Positions 25,982-34,022 of a stretch of DNA of 42,104 bases are shown here, piece after piece; positions within the stretch are counted from its first letter, which is position 1; every line of letters begins with the position of its first letter. The DNA is taken from contig DKWE01000007.1 of assembly GCA_002491565.1 (NCBI GenBank), forward strand, positions 1-42,104, given 5' to 3'. The notes beneath the pieces are model-generated. The model had not been told where the DNA came from and made no database searches. It worked only from the letters and a program-made list of their open reading frames with translations. The stretch is from Lachnospiraceae bacterium UBA7160. Lineage in GTDB: Bacteria > Bacillota > Clostridia > Lachnospirales > Lachnospiraceae. The position numbers were made by a program, and so were the translations under genes.

Positions 25982-26473
25982 ATGAAATCACAGCTTACGA
26001 CCTTGTGTTACGTGGAGCAGGGGGATCAATATCTCATGCTGCACCGCGTCAGCAAGAAAAAGGATGTCAATAAAGATAAGTGGATCGGGATCGGCGGTCA
26101 TTTTGAAGAAGGGGAAAGCCCGGAGGAGTGCCTGGTGCGTGAGGCGCTGGAGGAGACCGGTCTGCGCCTGACCTCCTGGAAGTTCCGGGGGATCGTCACT
26201 TTTGCCTCAGAGGGCTGGCCGGTGGAATACATGTGTCTGTATACAGCGGACGGGTTTGAAGGTGAGCTGACCGACTGCAACGAGGGGACACTGCGCTGGG
26301 TGCCAAAGCAGAAGCTGGGGGAGCTGAATCTCTGGGAGGGAGACCGGATCTTCCTGCGGCTTCTGGCTGAGGATGCGCCGTTCTTTTCCCTGAAACTGAT
26401 GTACCGGGGCGACGACCTGATCTATGCAGCGCTGGATGGGCGCGAGCTGGAGCGGCCGGAGCGCTGCGGTTGA
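25982..26473 (+). CDS. Nudix hydrolase, MutT/8-oxo-dGTPase-like
   Basis: A 163-residue Nudix protein. The full Nudix box GX5EX7REUXEEXGU runs from G39 to L61 (GHFEEGE through REALEETGL) and binds the metal that activates water on a nucleoside diphosphate substrate. The start MKSQLTTLCYVEQGDQYLMLHR and the later FASEGWPVEYMCLYTADGFEG resemble Gram-positive 8-oxo-dGTP diphosphatases. The ATG at 25982 has GGAAGGAAG about 10 bases upstream, a slightly long gap; an upstream in-frame extension lacks family similarity. It lies 170 bases after cca. The substrate is inferred. Confidence 0.86.
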   Translation: MKSQLTTLCYVEQGDQYLMLHRVSKKKDVNKDKWIGIGGHFEEGESPEECLVREALEETGLRLTSWKFRGIVTFASEGWPVEYMCLYTADGFEGELTDCNEGTLRWVPKQKLGELNLWEGDRIFLRLLAEDAPFFSLKLMYRGDDLIYAALDGRELERPERCG

Positions 26474-26756
26474 TCTTTGTAAGCAGGATGTTACATTAGC
26501 TGCGGCGTTCGATGGCTGCGATTCTGGGGGTTGCAGTCCGAGAATTTCGGCGTTTTCTTGTCTGAAAATTTTTGATAAATTGCATGCGTGCAGTCCTGCA
26601 AATCTGCGGAATTTGCGGGCTGCTGCAAAAGGGTGATGAGTGCTGGCCAGAGTGTGGGTGCGAAGCAGCAGATAGCTTGAACAGCAAGCGGGTCTGCTGC
26701 TTTGTATGACGTTTTGGCTGGAGAATATTATTTTTATGCGTGAGGATGAAACAATT
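26474..26756 (+). other. Gap with a 10-bp hairpin before the DMT gene
   Basis: No gene seen. AAGCAGCAGA (26663-26672) pairs perfectly with TCTGCTGCTT (26693-26702), and inside it GCTTG pairs with CAAGC. No T-run follows, so it may be a leader structure rather than a terminator. Confidence 0.45.
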
Positions 26757-27881
26757 ATGGAAAAAACTTCGTTGAAAAACCCATTGCTGCTATTTTTGAC
26801 AGCGGTGATCTGGGGTGTGGCGTTCGTGGCCCAGAGCGTTGGAATGGATTATGTAGGGCCGTTTACTTTTAATTTTGTGCGCTGTCTGCTGGGAGCAGCA
26901 TCTCTGGTGCCATGCATCTGGTTTCTGGATTGGAGCAAGAGGCGAAGTGCAGGGGACACAGGAAAAAAACTGCCGGAGAAAGCAGATGCAGAGACAGGAC
27001 AGGTATGCACGAGGGATACCGCGCTGCAGACAGCAAGAAAGTATGCAGCAGGACAGTCGGGAGCGAAGCATGCCGCGGCGCAGACAGCAGGAGAGCATGC
27101 AGCAGGGCGGTCAGGAGCGAAGTATGCAGCAGGGCAGCCGGCGGCAAGTCAGACAACAGCCGGGCGTATAGGAAGGACGCCTGGCAGAAAATCAGACCGC
27201 ACTTTGCTGGCCGGAGGCATCAGCTGCGGAGTGGCTCTGTTTGCAGCAAGCAACCTGCAGCAGTTCGGAATCCAGTACACGACGGTCGGCAAGGCGGGCT
27301 TTATCACAGCGCTGTATATTGTGCTGGTGCCGATTCTCGGTATTTTTCTGAAAAAAAAGGTGGGAGCAAGAGTCTGGGTGAGTGTTGCGCTTGCGGTTGC
27401 CGGGCTCTACCTGCTGTGCATTACAGAAGCATTCGCCATCGGCACCGGAGATCTTTTGGTGCTGCTGTGCGCGCTGGTATTTTCCGTGCACATTTTAGTT
27501 ATTGATTACTTCTCTCCCAAGGTGGACGGTGTGCGGATGTCATGTATCCAGTTTTTTGTGTGCGGACTGCTTTCCGGGGTCGGGATGCTGCTGACTGAGA
27601 CACCGGATCTGCATGAAATTCTGAGGGCCTGGATGCCGATCGGGTATGCAGGCGTTTTCTCCTGCGGCGTCGCATACACGCTGCAGATCATCGGTCAAAA
27701 GGGGACCGATCCGACAGTCGCGTCGCTTATTCTGAGTCTGGAGTCTGTTGTATCCGTGCTGGCAGGCTGGCTGCTGCTCGGACAGGCTTTAAGTGCAAAG
27801 GAAATGACTGGCTGTGTGCTGATGTTTGCAGCGATCCTGCTGGCACAGCTGCCGCAGAAAAGAAGAATGGATGAGACTTGA
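26757..27881 (+). CDS. EamA/DMT-family permease with repeat-rich cytoplasmic insert
   Basis: A 374-residue drug/metabolite transporter. The usual ten-helix layout is visible: LLLFLTAVIWGVAFVAQSVG then FVRCLLGAASLVPCIWFL, and after the insert a series from LLAGGISCGVALFAASNLQQ to CVLMFAAILLAQLP. Between helices 2 and 3, where this family has a short loop, residues 60-145 form a hydrophilic Ala/Gly/Gln-rich stretch made of 9-residue repeats (AAGQSGAKH-like). The EamA signature QQFGIQYTTVGKAGFITALY follows. The ATG at 26757 was chosen by the family N-terminus (MEKTSLKNPLLL); an ATG at 26736 is possible. Substrate unknown. Confidence 0.82.
   Translation: MEKTSLKNPLLLFLTAVIWGVAFVAQSVGMDYVGPFTFNFVRCLLGAASLVPCIWFLDWSKRRSAGDTGKKLPEKADAETGQVCTRDTALQTARKYAAGQSGAKHAAAQTAGEHAAGRSGAKYAAGQPAASQTTAGRIGRTPGRKSDRTLLAGGISCGVALFAASNLQQFGIQYTTVGKAGFITALYIVLVPILGIFLKKKVGARVWVSVALAVAGLYLLCITEAFAIGTGDLLVLLCALVFSVHILVIDYFSPKVDGVRMSCIQFFVCGLLSGVGMLLTETPDLHEILRAWMPIGYAGVFSCGVAYTLQIIGQKGTDPTVASLILSLESVVSVLAGWLLLGQALSAKEMTGCVLMFAAILLAQLPQKRRMDET
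27021..27152 (+). repeat. 27-bp in-frame tandem repeat, about five units
   Basis: Units begin at 27021 (24 bases), 27045, 27072, 27099 and 27126. The units at 27045 and 27099 are closest, so there is a 54-bp higher-order pattern. Each codes for nine residues such as AAGQSGAKH, AAAQTAGEH and AAGRSGAKY. Confidence 0.85.
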
Positions 27882-27927
27882 TGTGGTCGAGTGCAGGCGG
27901 CTAAACTAAAACAGGGAGAGTATAGAA

Positions 27928-29097
27928 GTGGCAGAACAGGATATTGCATATAATATGGAAGGAATAGGTTCGAAGCTTCCCGATCATAGCATATACGGAC
28001 AGAGCCCCGGGCGTCCGGGTGAGAAAAATCAGGTCTGCTGTACGCTTTGCCCGCGGGAATGCCGCGCTGACCGGGCCGCAGGGCGTGTTGGGCGCTGCGG
28101 GGTGAGTGAGAAGCTGAAGATCGCAAGGGCGGCACTACATTACTGGGAGGAACCCTGTATTTCCGGCACACGCGGCTCCGGCGCTGTCTTTTTTTCCGGG
28201 TGTTCTCTTGGATGCATCTACTGCCAGAACCGGAAGATCTCCGGCGGACGCGTGGGACAGGAGATTTCCTGGGAGCGGCTTGCGGAAATCTTTCTGGAAC
28301 TGCAGGAGGGAGGCGCAAACAATATCAATCTCGTAACGGCTGGCCATTATGTACCACAGGTATGCTGCGCTCTGGATCGGGCGCGCAGCCAGGGGCTTTC
28401 GATTCCGATTGTGTACAACAGCAGCGGCTATGAGAAGGTGGAAGCGTTGCGTCAGCTGGAAGGGCTGGTCGATATCTATCTGCCGGATCTGAAGTATCTG
28501 GATCCAGAGCTTGCCAGGCAGTATTCGCACGCTCCTGATTATCCGGAGGCTGCCGTGCGCGCACTCGAAGAGATGGTGCGCCAGCAGCCAAAGCCGGAGT
28601 TTCTGGCAGAGAGCCGGTGGCCGAAGGGTGGCTTCCCGGAAGAAGGACAGAGGACGGTGTCGGCAATTCTGGCAGAGAGCCGGTGCCCGGAGCATGAGTC
28701 TGCAGAGGAGAATCAGCAGTTGACTGCGGTGGAATGCCAGACTTTGGAAGCATCGGTGCCGGACAGGGGAACGGAGACTGGCCTGCCGGAGCCAGAGGCA
28801 GCCTTGCTCATGCGGCGGGGTGTTATCGTGCGGCATCTGTTGCTGCCAGGGCATGTCCGGGAGGCGAAGCGCGTTGTGGAATACTTATACCGGACGTATG
28901 GGGACAGGATTTATATCAGCATGATGAACCAATATACGCCGATGAGGGAGGACTTCGAAGATGCCAGGCTGAACCGGCGCGTGACCAGGAGAGAATACCA
29001 GAGACTACTGGATTATGCGATGGATTTGGGCGTGACACAGGGATTCTGCCAGGAGGGGGATACCGCAAGCGAGAGCTTCATCCCGGAATTTCATTGA
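27928..29097 (+). CDS. Radical SAM protein, PflA-like (putative pyruvate formate-lyase activating enzyme-related)
   Basis: A 389-residue radical SAM enzyme of the group annotated as PFL-activating-like. A Cys-rich N-terminal module (CCTLCPRECRADR, and GRCGV) precedes the cluster motif CSLGCIYC (CX3CX2C) near residues 91-98. The later blocks NNINLVTAGHYVPQV and PDLKYLDPELARQYS, plus the C-terminal YISMMNQYTPM, fit the family. Between about residues 222 and 290, where relatives have a short loop before MRRGVIVRHLLLPGH, there is an extra Glu/Pro-rich stretch of about 60 residues with a degenerate 22-residue repeat. GTG at 27928 has AGGGAGAG 7 bases upstream. The target protein is unknown. Confidence 0.85.
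   Translation: MAEQDIAYNMEGIGSKLPDHSIYGQSPGRPGEKNQVCCTLCPRECRADRAAGRVGRCGVSEKLKIARAALHYWEEPCISGTRGSGAVFFSGCSLGCIYCQNRKISGGRVGQEISWERLAEIFLELQEGGANNINLVTAGHYVPQVCCALDRARSQGLSIPIVYNSSGYEKVEALRQLEGLVDIYLPDLKYLDPELARQYSHAPDYPEAAVRALEEMVRQQPKPEFLAESRWPKGGFPEEGQRTVSAILAESRCPEHESAEENQQLTAVECQTLEASVPDRGTETGLPEPEAALLMRRGVIVRHLLLPGHVREAKRVVEYLYRTYGDRIYISMMNQYTPMREDFEDARLNRRVTRREYQRLLDYAMDLGVTQGFCQEGDTASESFIPEFH
28601..28685 (+). repeat. Direct repeat (period 66) inside the PflA-like gene
   Basis: TTCTGGCAGAGAGCCGGTG occurs at 28601-28619 and again at 28667-28685. The period of 66 bases keeps the frame. The copies bound the start of the extra segment of the enzyme. Confidence 0.8.
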
Positions 29098-29151
29098 GAT
29101 TATATAGAAGAGAACGCCATTTAGAAAATATGTCCAGAAGAGGAAACGAGC

Positions 29152-30408
29152 ATGAGAGCTAAGAGAGGAACAGAATCACAGGTTCAGCACTGTCCGGTGG
29201 AAAAGCGGTGCGGCGGATGCCAGCTGCTGCATCTGCCCTACCAGGAGCAGCTGGCGATGAAACAGCGCAAGGTGGCGCGTCTGATGCAGCCGTACTGCAC
29301 TGTGCATGAAATCAGAGGGATGGAGTCACCACTCCGCTACCGGAACAAGGTACATGCCGCATTCACACATCGCAAGGATGGAACGATTCTGTCCGGTATC
29401 TACGAGGAGGGCACGCACCGCATCGTCCCGGTCGAGGATTGTCTGCTGGAAGATGCGCGCGCGGACGCGATCATCCGGGACCTTTGCAGTCTGCTGCAGT
29501 CCTTTAAAATCAAGACCTACAACGAAGATACCGGCTATGGCCTGATTCGTCATGTACTGATTCGGACTGCCCACTGCACAGGGGAGATCATGGTCGTGCT
29601 TGTCCTTGCGGCGCCTATGCTTCCCTCAAAAAACAATTTTGTAAAAGCGCTGCGGAAGCTGCACCCGGAAATCACAACCATCGTGCTGAATGTGAATGAC
29701 CGAAAGACAAGCATGGTGCTTGGCGATCGGGAAATCGTGCTGTACGGGAAAGGTTTTATCGAAGATGAGCTGTGCGGCTGCCGTTTCCGGATTTCTCCGA
29801 AATCGTTCTATCAGATCAATTCAGTCCAGACGGAGGCACTCTATGCCAAAGCAATCGAGCTGGCCGGCCTGACTGGAAAGGAGCGCGTGATCGATGCCTA
29901 CTGCGGGATCGGCACAATCGGCCTGATTGCAGCGAAGAAGGCCGGAGAGGTCATCGGCGTAGAGCTGAACGCGGATGCGGTCCGTGATGCCATCCGCAAC
30001 GCCCGCCAGAACGGCATCAAAAACGTGTCCTTCTATCAGAACGATGCGGGGCGTTTCCTTGTTGGAATGGCTGAGAGCGGAGAAAAAGCGGATGTTGTCT
30101 TCCTGGATCCGCCGCGTGCGGGCAGCGACGAAGCGTTCCTTTCCTCCGTTGTCCGTCTCGCTCCGGAGCGTGTTGTCTACATTTCCTGCAATCCGGAAAC
30201 CCTTGCGCGCGATGTTGCCTGGCTTGCGAAACATGGTTACAAGCCGCAGGGCTGCTGGCCATTTGACCAGTTTCCGTTTACAGAGAGTATCGAGGCAATA
30301 GCGCTCCTTCAGAGGAGCAACCGAGAATCTAAACCTGATACTTATGTGAAATTAAGTTTGGATATGGAAGATTATTATAGGAGTAAGGATGCAAAACGCA
30401 AAAAATGA
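29152..30408 (+). CDS. rlmD: 23S rRNA (uracil-5-)-methyltransferase, RlmD/RumA family
   Basis: A 418-residue SAM-dependent enzyme that methylates C5 of a uridine in 23S rRNA. The iron-sulfur cysteines are C14, C20, C23 (CPVEKRCGGC) and one in VPVEDCLLE. The methyltransferase core has VIDAYCGIGTIGL (SAM site), DPPRAG, and the catalytic Cys in SCNPETLARD. No TRAM domain is present at the N-terminus, unlike longer relatives. The last 40 residues (LLQRSNRESKPDTYVKLSLDM and a basic tail) are coded by DNA that is partly repeated 1.3 kb downstream, so the 3' end has been an integration point. It may be RlmD or RlmCD by specificity. Confidence 0.88.
   Translation: MRAKRGTESQVQHCPVEKRCGGCQLLHLPYQEQLAMKQRKVARLMQPYCTVHEIRGMESPLRYRNKVHAAFTHRKDGTILSGIYEEGTHRIVPVEDCLLEDARADAIIRDLCSLLQSFKIKTYNEDTGYGLIRHVLIRTAHCTGEIMVVLVLAAPMLPSKNNFVKALRKLHPEITTIVLNVNDRKTSMVLGDREIVLYGKGFIEDELCGCRFRISPKSFYQINSVQTEALYAKAIELAGLTGKERVIDAYCGIGTIGLIAAKKAGEVIGVELNADAVRDAIRNARQNGIKNVSFYQNDAGRFLVGMAESGEKADVVFLDPPRAGSDEAFLSSVVRLAPERVVYISCNPETLARDVAWLAKHGYKPQGCWPFDQFPFTESIEAIALLQRSNRESKPDTYVKLSLDMEDYYRSKDAKRKK
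30288..30380 (+). repeat. Left flank repeat (rlmD 3' end), attL-like
   Basis: The last 90 or so bases of rlmD recur in diverged form at 31622-31715. An 18-base core, CTTCAGAGGAGCAACCGA, is identical in both (30307-30324 and 31640-31657). Confidence 0.75.
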
Positions 30409-30448
30409 GTGATTTTTGAGAATGTGTTGAAAAAATGTATGAACTGTC

Positions 30449-30475
30449 AATTGGTCAGATGCCTTCTGACTAATT
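30449..30475. repeat. Palindrome upstream of the yhcG-like gene
   Basis: AATTGGTCAGA, five bases, then TCTGACTAATT: an inverted repeat with one mismatch. Almost the same palindrome occurs inside the gene at 30806-30834. Confidence 0.7.
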
Positions 30476-30525
30476 TAAATCGAACATGATATGGAAGCAA
30501 TAGGAATAAGATGGGAGGTGGCAAT

Positions 30526-31575
30526 ATGGATTTAATCAATAAGAATTTTTTACAAGATATTTCCGAACTGCTTGACGGTGCAAGAAAACAGGCTAAAACC
30601 GCAGTTAACCTGTCTATGGTCTATGCATATTATGAGATTGGACGTCGGATTTACGAAGAAGAACAGCAAGGGAAAGAACGTGCTGACTATGGAAAGTATC
30701 TTCTGAAAGAATTGTCAGATTATTTGTTGAAGAAATTTGGAAAGGGATTTTCGGTTACAAACCTAAAACAGATGCGAAAATTTTATCTGACTTACGTGAA
30801 TGATCAAATTGGTCAGACAGTCTCTGACCAATTTAAAAATTTACCAACAGTAAGTAGTGGAAGAAAATTTTTTCTCAGTTGGTCACATTATTTGAAATTA
30901 ATGCGTATTTCTGATGTAAAAGAACGACATTTCTATGAAATTGAAGCAGCAAAGAATGATTGGAGTCTGTCAGAGTTAAAGAGACAGTTCAATAGTGCTT
31001 TATATGAACGGCTTGTACTAAGTACGAACAAGGATAAAGTTACTCGTCTGGCAACGGAAGGTCAGATTATTGAGAAGCCAGAAGATGCCGTGAAGGATCC
31101 GTATGTATTGGAGTTTCTTGGGCTTCCAGAGTTACCGGAATATTCAGAAACAGAACTGGAAACAAGAATTATTGATCATTTGCAAAAATTTTTGCTGGAA
31201 CTTGGAACAGGATTTGCATATATTGGACGTCAAGTTCGTTTTACATTCAATGAAGAACATTTCCGGGTGGATCTGGTCTTTTATAATCGCTTATTGAGAT
31301 GTTTTGTGCTTTTTGATTTGAAGATTGGAGAATTGAAGCATCAAGATATTGGTCAGATGCAGATGTATGTAAATTACTATGACAGAAAAGTAAAACTGGA
31401 AGATGAAAATCCAACAATCGGTATTGTTTTGTGTAAAGATAAGAATAACGCTGTTGTAGAAATGACACTTCCTGAAAATAATACACAGATTTTTGCCAGT
31501 AAGTATCAGACAGTTCTTCCAAGTAAAGAAGAACTGAAGAGATTGCTTGAAGAACAGAATAATGAATTAGATTAA
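30526..31575 (+). CDS. PD-(D/E)XK nuclease domain protein, DUF1016/YhcG family
   Basis: A 349-residue protein of the YhcG/DUF1016 family. The N-terminal helical domain (1-150) has VYAYYEIGRRIYEEEQQG and the linker block FFLSWSHYLKLMRI. The C-terminal nuclease fold (about 225-345) has the D of FRVDLVFYNR and the D-x-K pair in CFVLFDLKIGEL. The family often travels with mobile elements and restriction loci; its function is not firmly known. The ATG at 30526 sits four bases after GGGAGGTGG; an ATG at 30511 overlaps that site. Base composition is low GC, unlike rlmD and moxR either side. A 12-bp inverted repeat falls within the coding region near codon 95. Confidence 0.88.
   Translation: MDLINKNFLQDISELLDGARKQAKTAVNLSMVYAYYEIGRRIYEEEQQGKERADYGKYLLKELSDYLLKKFGKGFSVTNLKQMRKFYLTYVNDQIGQTVSDQFKNLPTVSSGRKFFLSWSHYLKLMRISDVKERHFYEIEAAKNDWSLSELKRQFNSALYERLVLSTNKDKVTRLATEGQIIEKPEDAVKDPYVLEFLGLPELPEYSETELETRIIDHLQKFLLELGTGFAYIGRQVRFTFNEEHFRVDLVFYNRLLRCFVLFDLKIGELKHQDIGQMQMYVNYYDRKVKLEDENPTIGIVLCKDKNNAVVEMTLPENNTQIFASKYQTVLPSKEELKRLLEEQNNELD
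30806..30834. repeat. Palindrome inside the yhcG-like gene
   Basis: A perfect 12-bp inverted repeat (AAATTGGTCAGA, five bases, TCTGACCAATTT) coding for QIGQTVSDQF. It copies the upstream palindrome at 30449-30475. Confidence 0.75.
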
Positions 31576-31621
31576 AAAAAGAGGAGAGAGTGCTGAAATT
31601 TGGTTGTTCAATGATAAGCCA

Positions 31622-31715
31622 GTCGAAACTATCGCATTACTTCAGAGGAGCAACCGAAAATCAAAACCGGATATTTATGTGAAATCTAGTTTGGATATAG
31701 TTAGGCTATTATAAA
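31622..31715 (+). pseudogene. Right flank repeat: displaced rlmD-like 3' end, attR-like
   Basis: This stretch translates in one frame as an RlmD C-terminus (VETIALLQRSNRKSKPDIYV then KSSLDI) before a stop near 31714. It matches the true rlmD end at 30288-30380 with an identical 18-base core. It has no start and is a remnant. Confidence 0.7.
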
Positions 31716-31736
31716 ACAGTTGGAGGGAGAAGTACA

Positions 31737-32669
31737 ATGCTGCAAAAATTAAAAGAAAATGTTGCGAAGGTGATGATAGGAAATGAGAGAACAATCGAGC
31801 TGATTCTCACCTGTGTGCTGGCGAAGGGGCATGTTCTGCTGGAGGACGTGCCGGGGACAGGGAAGACGGTGATGGCGAAATCACTTGCGCGGTCGGTCGA
31901 GGCAGAGTTCGGGCGGGTTCAGTTCACGCCGGACATGCTGCCGTCGGATGTGACCGGACTGAATTACTTTGACAGCAAGAAGGGAGAATTCGTGTTTTCG
32001 AAAGGCCCCGTGTTCTGCAATATCCTGCTGGCGGATGAGATCAACCGGGCGACACCGAAGACACAGAGCAGCCTGCTGGAGTGCATGGCGGAGCGGCAGG
32101 TGACGGTAGACGGGGTGACGCGCCGCCTCGATGAGCCGTTTCTCGTCATCGCGACGCAGAACCCGCTGGAGACGCTTGGCACATTCCCGCTGCCGGAGGC
32201 GCAGATGGACCGTTTCCTGATGCGGCTGTCGATGGAGGAACTGTCAGAGGCACAGGAGCTGGCGATGATCCGGCGTTTTCTGACGGCGGAGCCGCTGGAG
32301 GAGCTTGGAAGTGTCTGCACGCGGCAGGAGATGGCAGCGCTGCAGGAAGCATGCAGGAAGGTCTATATTCATGCAGACCTGATGAAGTATATTACAGCGG
32401 TCGTGCAGGCGACACGGCATCATCCGAAGGTCACGAGCGGAGTCAGTCCGCGCGGGACACTCGCATTCGTCCGTGCCTCGCAGGGGTATGCGATGGTGCA
32501 GGGACGGGACTTTGTCGTTCCGGAGGATATTAAGGCGGTCGCAGTGCCAGTGCTGGCGCACCGGATGAGCGCGGCTGTAGATACTCTGGATGGCAGCGCA
32601 GGAGAGAAAATCATAGAGGAGCTGCTCGGCAGTGTGCAGCTTCCAACGGAGGACTGGCAGGCACGATGA
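31737..32669 (+). CDS. MoxR-family AAA+ ATPase
   Basis: A 310-residue AAA_3 ATPase. Walker A is DVPGTGKT (37-44), Walker B is ILLADE ending at D100-E101, and sensor-type VIATQNPLETLGTFPLPEAQMDRF follows. MoxR proteins act as chaperones that mature or activate partner complexes, usually encoded next to DUF58 and membrane proteins, exactly as here. The ATG at 31737 follows GGAGGGAGAAGTACA. It overlaps the DUF58 gene by four bases (ATGA), so the two are translationally coupled. Partner substrate unknown. Confidence 0.92.
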   Translation: MLQKLKENVAKVMIGNERTIELILTCVLAKGHVLLEDVPGTGKTVMAKSLARSVEAEFGRVQFTPDMLPSDVTGLNYFDSKKGEFVFSKGPVFCNILLADEINRATPKTQSSLLECMAERQVTVDGVTRRLDEPFLVIATQNPLETLGTFPLPEAQMDRFLMRLSMEELSEAQELAMIRRFLTAEPLEELGSVCTRQEMAALQEACRKVYIHADLMKYITAVVQATRHHPKVTSGVSPRGTLAFVRASQGYAMVQGRDFVVPEDIKAVAVPVLAHRMSAAVDTLDGSAGEKIIEELLGSVQLPTEDWQAR

Positions 32670-34021
32670 TAGTGGTATTGCTTGCGGGAGTGTGGCTTGC
32701 CTGGCTCCTGCAGAAATGGATTTACCGGCAGTATTGGGACCGGAGACTGGGGGTGCGGGTCGAATTTACCGACCGCAGTGTGTTCGAAGGGGAAGACTCC
32801 TGTCTGAGAGAAGAGATCACGAACGGGAAAAAGCTGCCGCTTCCGGCGCTGGAGGTGCGGCTGTCGATGAGCAGGGCGCTGCGTTTTTCCGGTGAGGCGT
32901 TGAGCAATTCCAACGTCACGGACCAAAGCTACCGGCGTGATATGTTTGCGCTGTTCGCCGACCAGAAGGTGATCCGCAGACTGACCTTTGTGTGCGAAAA
33001 ACGCGGATTCTACCGGATCAGCAAGGCGGATCTTGTCGGCTATGACTTTTTCATGGAGTCGAGATACTACAAAGAACAGGAACTTCATACGGAGATGTAC
33101 GTGTATCCGCGACCGGTAGATACGGGCCGGATCCGCCTGCTGTGCAGCGCGGTGTCCGGCATGGTGCTGGTGCAGAACCGTCTGTATCCGGATCCCTTTG
33201 AGTTTGCGGGCATCCGGGAATATCGTCCGTCAGACCCGCGAAATCACATCAACTGGAAGGCATCTGCACGCAGCAGTGAGCTGATGGTGAATCAGTTTGA
33301 CTCGACCACAAATATCCGGGCATGCATTTTGCTGGATGTGGAGGACCCGGGAATTCTGAAGTACGAGGCGCTGACGGAGGAGGGGATTCGGATTGCGGCT
33401 TCCCTGACGGCAGCTCTGTCGCGCAAGCAGATGGAGCTGGAATTTGTCTGCAACGGAGTGAGCGTGCTGCCGGATGAGGAGGAAGACGGCGTATCCGGCC
33501 AGGGCGAGACGCAGGGTGATGCGTTTGGTGCGCGGGAGCCACGCGGTATCTCGTCAGATACACCGCAGAAATATCAGGGTGTCACGTCTGGGGTGCAAGG
33601 GCTGCGAGGTGTGATGTCTGGTGCGCGTATGTCTGATGCAATGGGGGCATTAGAGTCACGGGATGCGTTGTCTGGCAAATTAAGAGAGAAAAGTGCCACA
33701 TCAGGAGCTTCAGTTCTGCGAATGCATCTCAAGCCGGGCGGAGGCAAACTGCAGGAGTTCTATCGCAGGATTGCATGCCTCGATACTGCACAGGTGCCAG
33801 ACCGGATCGCACCGATGCTGGCCGGATCGCATCCGACAGTGGATTCCGGTTACATACAGGTGCTGATTTCACACAATCAGGATCCGGAGACCGTAGATGC
33901 TGTGCGGCGCGCTGCCGCCAGAGGCACACGGGTTATGTGGGTGCTTCCGGTCTCACATGAAGCTGTGCGGACCGTGGAGGAGCTGCGCGGAGTCACGATC
34001 ATACCGTGGGAGGTGGAATGA
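32666..34021 (+). CDS. DUF58 domain protein (MoxR partner) with low-complexity insert
   Basis: A 451-residue protein. One or two membrane helices at the start (about 3-17) are followed by a charged region and then the DUF58 signature FAGIREYRPSDPRNHINWKA (about 177-196), and a vWA-like part (ACILLDVED). Between about residues 272 and 350 a Gly/Ser-rich segment of 70-80 residues (GVTSGVQGLRGVMSGARMSD style, loosely 10-12 residue repeats) interrupts the fold where relatives have a short link before LHLKPGGG. DUF58 proteins work with MoxR ATPases; in some systems they act in envelope or sporulation maturation. The gene ends two bases before the next start. Confidence 0.87.
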   Translation: MIVVLLAGVWLAWLLQKWIYRQYWDRRLGVRVEFTDRSVFEGEDSCLREEITNGKKLPLPALEVRLSMSRALRFSGEALSNSNVTDQSYRRDMFALFADQKVIRRLTFVCEKRGFYRISKADLVGYDFFMESRYYKEQELHTEMYVYPRPVDTGRIRLLCSAVSGMVLVQNRLYPDPFEFAGIREYRPSDPRNHINWKASARSSELMVNQFDSTTNIRACILLDVEDPGILKYEALTEEGIRIAASLTAALSRKQMELEFVCNGVSVLPDEEEDGVSGQGETQGDAFGAREPRGISSDTPQKYQGVTSGVQGLRGVMSGARMSDAMGALESRDALSGKLREKSATSGASVLRMHLKPGGGKLQEFYRRIACLDTAQVPDRIAPMLAGSHPTVDSGYIQVLISHNQDPETVDAVRRAAARGTRVMWVLPVSHEAVRTVEELRGVTIIPWEVE

Positions 34022-34022
34022 C

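Larger units (their letters stand above)
30307..31657 (+). mobile_element. Small AT-rich islet inserted at the rlmD 3' end
   Basis: About 1.35 kb lies between two copies of the rlmD end. It is clearly richer in A and T than its neighbours and carries one gene, a DUF1016/YhcG-type nuclease. The right-hand copy still reads in frame as an RlmD-like end (FNDKPVETIALLQRSN...), as expected if an element brought or displaced a replacement 3' end. No integrase or transposase is present, so the islet would need help in trans. Confidence 0.62.

Noticed and set aside
26663..26702. Hairpin before the DMT gene as a riboswitch
   Set aside because: Only a simple two-part stem is visible; no ligand-binding core or terminator alternative could be found.
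30511..30525. Start of the yhcG-like gene at 30511
   Set aside because: This ATG overlaps GGGAGGTGG, which serves the ATG at 30526; the family start MDLINKNF also fits 30526.
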